The notes below the pieces were generated by a model. That model was not told the origin of the DNA. It worked only from the letters and a program-made list of their open reading frames with translations, and searched no databases. Source: an uncultured Sulfolobales archaeon (GTDB lineage: Archaea; Thermoproteota; Thermoprotei_A; Sulfolobales; Desulfurococcaceae). From it: a stretch of DNA of 10,021 nt. Position 1 is the first letter of the stretch. Each line of letters starts with the position of its first letter. This document shows positions 1 to 5,842 of this stretch, piece by piece. The position numbers were made by a program, and so were the translations under genes. Location: NCBI GenBank assembly GCA_938003605.1, contig CALKYD010000074.1:1-10021 (forward strand), written 5' to 3'.

Positions 1-871
1 CTAAGCCTGTCCAGAGGCCGTTAATCCACTTAGACATCCACTCTTCTGCAGTCAGAGGCTTTGCTACAGGGCCCTTAAGTTCTCTCGCCTTGTTGAACCA
101 GTCGCTCAACTCCTTGCACTCAATTATCATGTTCGGCCTTAGTATGGGTGCATTTGGATCGTCTAATTTAACTATGTTTAATACTCTGCCTGAGTAAACC
201 ATTATGTCGGGCCTTAAACTTACGTAAAGCTTCCAGACGGCCTTAAGGTCTCTTGTATCCTCCCATCCTATGGGTCTTGGAGCCTCTATAAAGAAGCTTA
301 CCTCCCCTCTACCAATTATTTTAACTACAGCGTTTGGAGGTATTGATCCAGCTCTTTGCTTACCGCTTCTTTCAAGAGGTATGTATCCATGCTCTGGGTA
401 TATGAGTCTTCCGCCAAGGCGCCCAATGCTGTTTAGCATTGCTGCAAACACCCATGCCTGATATAAGCTCCTCATGTTTGTCCTAAGGCTTGTAGTTAAT
501 GCAGCCCTAGACTTCTCCAAGTATTCATTGACTGTAATTCTTTTTCTAAGCAGGTCGAATGAGTATAGGAACAGCTTCTTCTTTAAGTGAGCCCGGGGAT
601 CTTTTGTGAAACTCTTAAGTTCCTTGGAGACAGTCCACCCTAAGGCGCCAACTGACTTCCCAACTTCATCAAGTGATTCCTCAAGTACTTTAATCCATTC
701 CTGTGCTTCTCTAAGGCTCTCTAAGCTTATGAATGCATTAACTGTGTGTTCCTTTAACTTCTCCAATAGGTCTTCATGCTCTTCTTCAATAAACTTCACT
801 CTACCATTAACTACTAGGACCTTGCTCTTCAGTAAGGCAAGCAATTCATCAATTAACTCAGCTAGCTCCAA
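1..871 (-). CDS. Unrecognised protein with PD-(D/E)XK nuclease-like motif (3' end missing)
   Basis: I do not recognise this protein; the frame stays open for 290 codons and runs off the left edge, so the C-terminus is missing. The N-terminal third (about residues 1-75) is acidic and helical, residues 90-150 are basic and helical, and residues 180-260 form an alpha/beta segment. There, RPDIMVY (P221-D222) is followed about 29 residues later by IIECKEL (E251, K253), with E195 in an upstream strand. This spacing of PD...ExK is the usual active-site pattern of restriction-endonuclease-like nucleases. That suggests a metal-dependent DNase, but it is inference from a short motif. The start is taken as TTG at 871, three bases after GGAG and three codons after an in-frame TAG; ATG codons at 884 and 918 are in other frames and stop quickly. 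Base composition matches the neighbouring genes. Confidence 0.75.
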   Translation of the reverse strand, partial: MELAELIDELLALLKSKVLVVNGRVKFIEEEHEDLLEKLKEHTVNAFISLESLREAQEWIKVLEESLDEVGKSVGALGWTVSKELKSFTKDPRAHLKKKLFLYSFDLLRKRITVNEYLEKSRAALTTSLRTNMRSLYQAWVFAAMLNSIGRLGGRLIYPEHGYIPLERSGKQRAGSIPPNAVVKIIGRGEVSFFIEAPRPIGWEDTRDLKAVWKLYVSLRPDIMVYSGRVLNIVKLDDPNAPILRPNMIIECKELSDWFNKARELKGPVAKPLTAEEWMSKWINGLWTGL

Positions 872-925
872 GCACTCCTACCATTGTTGAGTAGTCAGCA
901 CTCTTTATGAATACTCATTCCACCT

Positions 926-933
926 CTTTAAAT
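926..933 (-). promoter_or_regulatory. Possible TATA box of the nuclease-like gene
   Basis: On the minus strand an ATTTAAAG-type A/T block lies about 57 bases upstream of the TTG start at 871. A start of transcription about 26 bases downstream would leave a leader of roughly 30 bases carrying the GGTAGGAG ribosome binding site. A second A/T block at 903-911 is an alternative. Weak call based on position and composition only. Confidence 0.3.
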
Positions 934-997
934 TCATTAGTTGCCTTCTGAGGCGAAAGTACTCCTACACCTAGAGATCCAGTCATAGAGTGCTCAC

Positions 998-1047
998 TCA
1001 GCTTAACACTACACATCGAGCATTCTCTAAACAACAACGCTCATCAC
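998..1047 (-). ncRNA. Candidate C/D-box guide RNA
   Basis: On the minus strand a perfect box C (GTGATGA, 1047-1041) and a perfect box D (CTGA, 1001-998) bracket a 39-base interior, giving the roughly 50-base size usual for archaeal C/D sRNAs. A degenerate C' (TCGATGT, with the GATG core) lies 11 bases before box D. No clean D' CUGA is present. Flanking CTTAC and GTGAG can pair, with three unpaired bases before box C. These RNAs guide 2'-O-methylation of rRNA or tRNA, but I cannot name a target. The element sits in a gene-free stretch downstream of tRNA-Glu on the same strand, so it could share that transcript. Chance occurrence is a real possibility. Confidence 0.3.
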
Positions 1048-1132
1048 TAAGTAAGTCAACGATAGGATAGAGTGTGGAAAACCAGCTACCTAGGAAACTA
1101 ATGCTTCACTCTATTAAGCAGTAGAAGGAATT

Positions 1133-1207
1133 TGCCGCCGCCGGGATTTGAACCCGGGTCACGGGCTCGAAAGGCCCGCATACTTGACCGGGCTATACTA
1201 CGGCGGC
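1133..1207 (-). tRNA. tRNA-Glu (anticodon UUC)
   Basis: A complete cloverleaf is visible on the minus strand. The acceptor stem is GCCGCCG paired with CGGCGGC, followed by a four-pair D arm with G-U pairs. The anticodon stem CGGGC/GCCCG encloses the loop CUUUCGA, which gives anticodon UUC at positions 34-36. A TGAC variable loop and a T arm CCGGG-TTCAAAT-CCCGG complete it. The discriminator is A (1133) and CCA is not encoded, so it must be added enzymatically. There is no intron. It decodes GAA and, by wobble, GAG. It is divergent from tRNA-Gly. Confidence 0.97.
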
Positions 1208-1235
1208 ATACTATTAAGCCACACTTAGCTACACC

Positions 1236-1244
1236 TAAAAATAA
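1236..1244 (-). promoter_or_regulatory. Probable TATA box of tRNA-Glu
   Basis: Minus-strand TTATTTTTA is centred about 33 bases upstream of the mature tRNA-Glu 5' end. That is where an archaeal TATA element would place transcription start a few bases before the tRNA. Confidence 0.55.
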
Positions 1245-1269
1245 CTTACTTACAGAGCCTTAATTAAAG

Positions 1270-1278
1270 TATTTTAAT
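1270..1278 (+). promoter_or_regulatory. Probable TATA box of tRNA-Gly
   Basis: TATTTTAAT is centred about 32 bases upstream of the tRNA-Gly 5' end. It mirrors the arrangement on the other strand for tRNA-Glu, so the 98-bp gap between the two tRNAs works as a divergent promoter region. Confidence 0.55.
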
Positions 1279-1305
1279 CCAATCAACTAAAGTTGAAACA
1301 ATTGA

Positions 1306-1381
1306 GCGGCGGTCGTCTAGCCTGGACTAGGACGCCGGCCTGCCACGCCGGAGATCCCGGGTTCAAATCCCGGCCGCCGCA
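1306..1381 (+). tRNA. tRNA-Gly (anticodon GCC)
   Basis: A complete cloverleaf: acceptor GCGGCGG/CCGCCGC, D arm beginning GTC with a GCCUGGACUAG loop, and anticodon stem CCGGC/GCCGG with loop CUGCCAC, giving anticodon GCC. The T arm is CCGGG-TTCAAAT-CCCGG and the discriminator is A at 1381. CCA is not encoded and there is no intron. It decodes GGC and GGU. Confidence 0.97.
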
Positions 1382-1398
1382 CTTGCAATCAAAGGCCT

Positions 1399-1415
1399 AA
1401 ATCCTTCCTGGATTT
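1399..1415 (+). terminator. Small hairpin downstream of tRNA-Gly
   Basis: AAATCC and GGATTT form a 6-bp stem around a 5-base loop, starting 17 bases after the tRNA-Gly discriminator. Flanking CCT (1396) and AGG (1421) could lengthen it with a bulge. It has no T-run, so a role in termination or 3' trimming is only a guess. Confidence 0.2.
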
Positions 1416-1437
1416 CGCTTAGGAGGAAAGGTAATAT

Positions 1438-2631
1438 TTGAAGTTTGAGTCGTCGCTGGTGCGGCCAGCTGACGGTTAAAAACGAGGTTAGTGGAACTGG
1501 AATCGCTTTAGCCACTCTTTACGCTACTGGTTTTTACATCTATGTGAGTTCAGCTGTTTCATTTCCTATTATTTCCCCTATGCAAAGGAGTTGGGCGCTT
1601 TAGACTTTGAGGCCGGGCTTATTTCCACTGCATACGCGTATGTAACTGCATTAACTATGACTCCCTTTGGAGCTCTCTCAGACAGAGTTGGGAGGGGGAG
1701 TCTGTTAATTATGGGTCTATTAGCCAGCACTATTACGCTACTCCTCTATGTATTTGCGAACAATGCCTTCGATCTATTGCTAGTCAGGCTTTTCCATGGG
1801 GCAGCCTTAGCTGCACTCATTCCAGCAGCCAACGCCCTCGTACTTGACTTATCTAAGCCTGAGAGGCGTGGTGAAGCACTTAGATGGCTTCAGCCTTGAC
1901 ACAATTGAGTTTCGTAGCTAGGCCAGCCATAGGTGGTTTTATGAAGCAGAACTATGGAGTTAGCACTGCATGAGTAGAAGACAGCGCTGTCTCGCTTCCA
2001 GGCCTGATGCTGATCCTCGCGAGACCCCCTTGGATTACTAGAGCACACATAACTTTGCCCCCACTCCATTGAAGGTATGTGTTGTAAGTATTGGGGATGG
2101 TTGAAGAATCGAGCAGCTATTGGAGCTCTCTTCGCGCCATAGTTTGCTACATTCGGCTTTGGAGCCGTAGCCTCATTTGCCTTGCCCTTATACGCAGCTA
2201 GCCTAGGCATAGACCCTGTGGCGTCGGCTTCATGATTGCTGCACTAAGCGACATCCGGGAGGCTATCGGATCGGGTTGGGAGAAGACCAGTGATCCTTCT
2301 CGGCTCCATCGTGGAAGCCGCAGCCGTCTCATTCATGTCTATTTCCCGCAGCCCCTCATCCCTCATGGCTGCGGCAGTTCTTTGCGGCCTAGGAGTTGGC
2401 TTCGCTAACTCCGTTGGCTTCGCCTTACCCTCCGACGTCGTTTCTGCTACAAGTAGGAGGGTAGCCGTGGGTGTCGCCAACAGTTTTCTACAGGCGGGGA
2501 TTGCAGTAGTATCAACACTGATGGGCTTTGTAAAAGAAGTGCTTGGGTTTAAGTTAATGTTTCAAGCACGTGCTTTAACGATCGCCCTTGGAGTAGCCTT
2601 AGTTTCCACGCTAACTAGGAGGAAGTCCTGA
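1438..2631 (+). pseudogene. Degraded major facilitator superfamily (MFS) transporter
   Basis: Stretches of an MFS permease are spread over all three plus frames. TM1 (ATGFYIYVSSAVSFPIIS, about 1526-1578) is followed by TM2 through the first loop motif GALSDRVGR in another frame (1579-1880). TM5-6-like sequence (1884-2069) and TM7 (2101-2232) follow. The second-half loop motif GRLSDRVGRRP (about 2254-2289) then leads into four hydrophobic segments ending TLTRRKS and TGA at 2629-2631. The two copies of the DRxGR loop motif are the hallmark of the 12-TM MFS fold. Lesions include a frameshift near 1575-1582, a frameshift near 1880, in-frame TGA at 1971 and 2070, a frame change near 2075-2100, TAG at 2140, and TGA at 2233 plus TAA at 2245 probably caused by a compensating indel pair. 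The start is probably TTG 1438 or 1445 behind AGGAGG (1421-1426). The substrate cannot be inferred. Poor assembly is the alternative, but the lesions are too many and too mixed for a few base-call errors. Confidence 0.88.
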
Positions 2632-2813
2632 AAAACCCCCGCGGCACTAAGCCTAGTTTTGAGATGCTCCAAGCGACTGAATGAACTTAGTGTAAAGAGT
2701 TACCGAAGGCTTTACTTATCTTCGAAGGCGTTCATGAAGGAATTGGGGAGGCCTGCAACTAAGAGGCTAAGTGGAGCAGTAAAGACTCCCATATGCTCAG
2801 TTACTGCGGTAAA

Positions 2814-2822
2814 CTATATTTA
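2814..2822 (+). promoter_or_regulatory. Probable TATA box of the DUF998 gene
   Basis: CTATATTTA is centred about 38 bases upstream of the TTG start at 2856. Initiation about 26 bases downstream would leave a short leader that includes the GTGAGG-like ribosome binding site at 2842-2847. Confidence 0.5.
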
Positions 2823-2855
2823 GTGCATTAACGATATCTCTGTGAGGCGCTTGAC

Positions 2856-3425
2856 TTGAGGCCGCTCGTCTTACTATCGGTCGCTATTCCCCTATCGTTC
2901 ATTGGCTTAGCTGCGCTGCTTTCACCTTGGTTTAGCCTGCTTGACAATGCGTTAAGCGATTTAGGCCACGTAGTTAAGAGTAATGCAGCACCCCTATTCA
3001 ATCTAGGCTTAGTCCTCGGAGGCCTCCTCTCCTTCACGGTGTCCCTAAAGAGCTCCTGGGTTGGCAGAGCATACAATGCTGTATTAGCGTACTCCGGGAT
3101 TTCCCTCATACTAGTCGGGGTTTTCGACGAAGCCTATGGATTTCTGCACTTCGCTGTATCCGTCATGTTCTTCACGGGTCTCACAGCCTTCCTAGCTGTT
3201 GCCGTCGTCCGCGAAAAGCTATTAGTCAAGATCTTTTCACTCACGCTCCTAGCTGCATCCATTACGCTCTGGTGTATTCACTACATTTATGGAATCCCCA
3301 GGGGGGCAGCAGTACCGGAGCTAGTGTCAATAGCGTCGTTTATCCCAATATACTTCTGGAAATACGGAAGCACCTCTACCTCCAAGCTATGCCGTGGCTA
3401 TAGAATTGAGAAGAGCAGCCGTTAA
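2856..3425 (+). CDS. DUF998 family integral membrane protein
   Basis: A 189-residue polytopic membrane protein with six predicted helices, roughly residues 5-25, 45-64, 71-90, 95-116, 121-142 and 152-170. The SDLGH motif after TM1 (34-38), the APLFNLGLVLGG start of TM2, the FDEAYGFLHFAVS segment before TM4 and the GIPRGAAVPE loop before TM6 are typical of archaeal DUF998 proteins. The family's biochemical role is unknown. The length is normal for the family and the fold looks complete. The start is TTG at 2856, eight bases after a GTGAGG ribosome binding site and placed so that TM1 follows at once. The gene is monocistronic, between the MFS pseudogene and a convergent minus-strand gene. The C-terminal tail (from about residue 172) is basic and polar, consistent with a cytoplasmic end. 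Confidence 0.88.
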   Translation: MRPLVLLSVAIPLSFIGLAALLSPWFSLLDNALSDLGHVVKSNAAPLFNLGLVLGGLLSFTVSLKSSWVGRAYNAVLAYSGISLILVGVFDEAYGFLHFAVSVMFFTGLTAFLAVAVVREKLLVKIFSLTLLAASITLWCIHYIYGIPRGAAVPELVSIASFIPIYFWKYGSTSTSKLCRGYRIEKSSR

Positions 3426-3529
3426 TGGGCTGGAGGCACTTAAATCAATTAACCTCCCTAACTATATTCATTAGCCATTAAGCCTGGCGTTAGCTTCCGC
3501 CGTCACTTCAAACCTACTTATTGGGGGCC

Positions 3530-3546
3530 TAGGGCTCCGAGCCCTA
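3530..3546. terminator. Hairpin between convergent genes
   Basis: TAGGGCT and AGCCCTA make a perfect 7-bp stem around CCG. It lies between the end of the DUF998 gene (3425) and the end of the Fe-S protein gene (3610), so it could mark the 3' end of either transcript. There is no T-run on either side. No other signal is seen in this 184-base gap. Confidence 0.3.
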
Positions 3547-3609
3547 TGATGCCTCATTGCTTAAGCTGATTAATGGCCATAGAGGGAAATGCCTTGCTCC
3601 TCCGCGAAG

Positions 3610-4224
3610 TCAGGTTATTCCAAGAGCTATTGACGTTAGAATTCCATAAGTCCTCTTTATTTCCTTAATGCTTTCTTCAGATAGCGGTGGACACTCACTA
3701 AGCTTTCTATCGCCTGAAAGGACTTTGACTGCGAAGGCAAGGCATGTTGCTTCACCACACTTCCTGCAGTTCGTCTTCGGGAGGTATTTGTATAGCTCTA
3801 TGGCATTGAGCTTTATGAGCTTCTTCAATTCGCTACTGCTTGGAGTGCCATAGAGCTTTACGCACTCCCTGGCTCTACGTATCATTTCATCAACTCCTCT
3901 AAGAACTTCAGCAGCATCATTAAGGTTCTCTGCGCAGAAGATCACCCTCCCATCGCTGTAGACGCCTATAAGCCTATCGAACAACCTCAGCGTTGCACTA
4001 CTTAACTCCTCATCAAACGCCAGCTTCTGTATAGGCACTACGTATGCTAGGCCTTTAACAACATCTCCAAATGCCTCCCGAGACTTAGCTTCAATACTTA
4101 TAGCGAATTTGGAAGTGGGGCATTTAGCGTATAAGGCTGTGACGTCGTAATTATGGATCTTTGTCTTATAAGCTAAGCGCCCCTCCTCCACGCGGACTTC
4201 GCTATCGCTACTCATGAACACCAC
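3610..4224 (-). CDS. Small protein with C-terminal 4Fe-4S domain and possible TBP-like N-domain
   Basis: A 204-residue soluble protein. The C-terminal part carries C153-x2-C156-x4-C161-x16-C178 inside LPKTNCRKCGEATCLAF...SECPPL. This is the 4Fe-4S motif found at the N-terminus of corrinoid iron-sulfur protein and acetyl-CoA decarbonylase/synthase subunits (PF04060 type). Here it stands alone, without the methyltransferase barrel, so it probably binds a cluster for electron transfer or sensing in an unknown process. Residues 40-120 read as strand-helix-four strands-helix, with LIGVYSDGRVIFCAEN followed by an amphipathic helix; this resembles one TATA-binding-protein repeat, an inference from pattern only. 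The start is GTG at 4224; ATG at 4215, just behind GGTG, is equally possible. It lies 135 bases downstream of the phosphoesterase gene on the same strand, with its own probable promoter. Confidence 0.85.
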   Translation of the reverse strand: MVFMSSDSEVRVEEGRLAYKTKIHNYDVTALYAKCPTSKFAISIEAKSREAFGDVVKGLAYVVPIQKLAFDEELSSATLRLFDRLIGVYSDGRVIFCAENLNDAAEVLRGVDEMIRRARECVKLYGTPSSSELKKLIKLNAIELYKYLPKTNCRKCGEATCLAFAVKVLSGDRKLSECPPLSEESIKEIKRTYGILTSIALGIT

Positions 4225-4263
4225 TACGCAACTTTCTCTACTACAAGTTAATGAAATTCCACA

Positions 4264-4272
4264 CTAATAAAG
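4264..4272 (-). promoter_or_regulatory. Possible TATA box of the Fe-S protein gene
   Basis: Minus-strand CTTTATTAG is centred about 44 bases upstream of the GTG start at 4224, which would give a leader of about 20 bases. A weaker ATTAA block lies nearer, around 4249-4256. Position and composition only. Confidence 0.35.
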
Positions 4273-4359
4273 GTAATCAGTAAGCGAGGAGCCCTGCCCA
4301 TAACGCCAGTGTTGCACATCTATAAAGCTGTAGGAGATGCGTGTAGTTCGTCAACCAAC

Positions 4360-5124
4360 CTACGTACTCCCCTGCTTAAGTATTCTCTCAAGCCACGTCA
4401 AGTACCTTTCCCCTAAGTTGAGGCTCCTAAGCTTATTTACGACGGCGTCTACGTTGTACTTGACTCGGACTACTTTAAATTCAAGGCTATCGGGGTTCAG
4501 CAATCCGTAGGAAGCCCTAGGGTCTCCGTCCCTAGGCTGGCCAACGCTTCCAGGGTTGAGGATCGCTGTGTTGTGCAAAAGTACTTTCATAGGTATGTGG
4601 GTGTGTCCAGCTAAAACTGCATCTACATCTATTGTCCTGCTGCTTAAACTATACTTAGACTGCCTTACTGAAAGCATGCTTAGTAGAGCGCTGTAAGGAA
4701 GATCGGGCTTCATGTAGCCGTACAATGGGTCGCTGGGGCTTCCATGCACTACGTAGATCCTTCTACCAGCCACACTAGCGTCAACGGATGTCCTTAAGTT
4801 CTTCAACCACTCGACTTGCTCTCTTGACAAGAGCTTGAGGGATATGTTTAGCCTAGTGTAGACGCTGAGCTCATGTACTTCCTCTCCACACTTGCAGTCA
4901 ACACCGTAAGCCACTGCATAGTCGTGGTTTCCCATAACTATTATGCTTGGCTTCAAATCCCTAACTAAGTCCACGACTAAGTGAGGCTCTGGACCGTAGT
5001 CAACTAAGTCCCCCAAGACCCATACATCGCTCCACCCCTTAGAGTTTTCTAAAACTGCTTTTAATGCAGTTAGATTCCCATGTATATCCGATATAATTAA
5101 TACGCTCACTTCCTCCACCCCCAT
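4360..5124 (-). CDS. Calcineurin-like metallophosphoesterase (YfcE/MJ0936-like)
   Basis: A 254-residue soluble phosphoesterase with the complete metal-site set of the superfamily. D13-x-H15 lies in IISDIHGNL, G38-D39 in VLGDLVDYGPEP, G65-N66-H67-D68 in VMGNHDYA, H127 in YVVHGSP, and G173-H174-T175-H176 in LAGHTHIP. The ILNPGSVGQPRDGDPRASYGLL segment (188-209) is typical of the PF12850 branch. It should bind two divalent metals and hydrolyse phosphomono- or diesters; the physiological substrate is not deducible. A C77-x-C79 pair follows the GNHD loop. Length is usual or slightly long. The ATG at 5124 appears to be read from a nearly leaderless transcript. The gene is divergent from the thrS operon across 99 bp. 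Confidence 0.93.
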   Translation of the reverse strand: MGVEEVSVLIISDIHGNLTALKAVLENSKGWSDVWVLGDLVDYGPEPHLVVDLVRDLKPSIIVMGNHDYAVAYGVDCKCGEEVHELSVYTRLNISLKLLSREQVEWLKNLRTSVDASVAGRRIYVVHGSPSDPLYGYMKPDLPYSALLSMLSVRQSKYSLSSRTIDVDAVLAGHTHIPMKVLLHNTAILNPGSVGQPRDGDPRASYGLLNPDSLEFKVVRVKYNVDAVVNKLRSLNLGERYLTWLERILKQGST

Positions 5125-5143
5125 GAATGCTACTCAGCTTGAC

Positions 5144-5160
5144 TAAATTAATTGTTTTAG
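5144..5160 (-). promoter_or_regulatory. Probable promoter of the metallophosphoesterase gene
   Basis: On the minus strand, CTAAAACAATTAATTTA covers two overlapping TATA-like blocks centred about 25-33 bases before the ATG at 5124. Initiation would fall between the ATG and about 8 bases upstream, so the mRNA would be leaderless or nearly so. Confidence 0.5.
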
Positions 5161-5189
5161 GCTAGTGGGGTGGAGTTCGAGCTTCATAG

Positions 5190-5198
5190 CTTTTAAGT
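5190..5198 (+). promoter_or_regulatory. Probable TATA box of the thrS operon
   Basis: CTTTTAAGT is centred about 30 bases before the GTG at 5224. This predicts transcription start within a few bases of the start codon, giving a leaderless mRNA. No ribosome binding site is seen before the GTG, which fits. Confidence 0.55.
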
Positions 5199-5214
5199 AG
5201 AGGAGGCCTCTACT
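5196..5214. promoter_or_regulatory. Inverted repeat between TATA box and start: likely operator
   Basis: AGTAGAGG (5196-5203) and CCTCTACT (5207-5214) are perfect 8-bp arms around AGG. The repeat overlaps the last three bases of the predicted TATA box and ends before the predicted transcription start. If the mRNA is leaderless this element is not transcribed, so it would act as a DNA site for a dimeric repressor blocking TBP or RNA polymerase rather than as an RNA hairpin. The regulator is unknown. Confidence 0.45.
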
Positions 5215-5223
5215 GTTAATTAA

Positions 5224-5820
5224 GTGTTCCTAAGAGTACTTAAGTCCTTTGCCCAAGGATCTCTGGCAACATTGCCTACAGCTTTAACCAGCAACATCAA
5301 TCCCGCGAACTCTCATGAGAACAGTAACAGTGTTGCAGGGCAAAACAATATATTTAGCAATACCGGGATTCTAGGAGTGTTGAATAGGGGTGTGCTAGTG
5401 TACACTGTCTTGTCGAGTATTTCGAGCATTAATGCTGAGAGGCTTACTGAAGCACTGCCTCCGCAAATACAGTTCCAGGTGAGCTTGCAGATGCCTTCTT
5501 CACAGCCCTATAGGAGGGATGAAGCAGTAGTTGTTCCCTTTGCGCTAACTATATCAACTACTCCGCCCGTAGTCCACATAAGCTTGAAGGGGCAGGCAAT
5601 GGTTGTGCCGAGGAGTGATGAAGGTAGGAAGCTATGTGATCAAATAATTAGTGATAAGAGAGTTCCAGCACAGTTCATTCAAACAGCCTTCATGAACGTG
5701 CTGGCTGACGTAATAATCATTAGTAGAGCCCTCGGAGTACCTCCCCCACTCCCACCGCTGTTTCAGCAAGCTGTGCAGCAAGTGAGTGAGAGAGAGCAAA
5801 GGTATTCGCCGATACAGTAG
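5224..5820 (+). CDS. Unrecognised protein upstream of thrS, SecB-like secondary-structure pattern
   Basis: I do not recognise the family. The 198-residue protein has an N-terminal segment followed by a polar Asn/Ser-rich stretch (about 22-48) and a hydrophobic segment (49-70). Three long beta-like stretches follow: QIQFQVSLQM 81-90, AVVVPFALTIS 101-111 and VVHISLKGQAMVV 116-128. Then comes a helix after RVPAQF (about 147-171) and a Pro-rich GVPPPLPPLF (171-180). This order, strands then a helix then an extended proline segment then a short helix, resembles the SecB export-chaperone fold, but no diagnostic SecB motif is present. The start is GTG at 5224, near the predicted transcription start; the first internal Met is at residue 90. 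It is the first gene of an operon with thrS 22 bp downstream. The C-terminal tail is polar and Gln-rich. Confidence 0.75.
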   Translation: MFLRVLKSFAQGSLATLPTALTSNINPANSHENSNSVAGQNNIFSNTGILGVLNRGVLVYTVLSSISSINAERLTEALPPQIQFQVSLQMPSSQPYRRDEAVVVPFALTISTTPPVVHISLKGQAMVVPRSDEGRKLCDQIISDKRVPAQFIQTAFMNVLADVIIISRALGVPPPLPPLFQQAVQQVSEREQRYSPIQ

Positions 5821-5842
5821 TGCTTTAAGTGGGGTAGCTGAG

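Noticed and set aside
606..890. Ser-rich plus-strand open frame
   Set aside because: Shadow of the minus-strand nuclease-like gene, which has better codon use and a longer frame.
1890..2210. Minus-strand open frame of 106 codons inside the MFS region
   Set aside because: Opposite the degraded transporter; the predicted peptide is low-quality and the plus strand carries recognisable MFS sequence at the same place.
2290..2631. A separate 113-residue plus-strand gene
   Set aside because: It is the 3' part of the MFS pseudogene; the conserved GRLSDRVGRRP motif continues upstream of this GTG in the same frame.
4225..4359. Small gene or riboswitch in the gap between the phosphoesterase and Fe-S genes
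   Set aside because: No frame with a start signal and no strong stem was seen; only promoter-like A/T blocks are present.
5224..5820. T-box-type or other tRNA-binding leader controlling thrS
   Set aside because: T-boxes are bacterial, and the operon appears to have no leader long enough to hold one.
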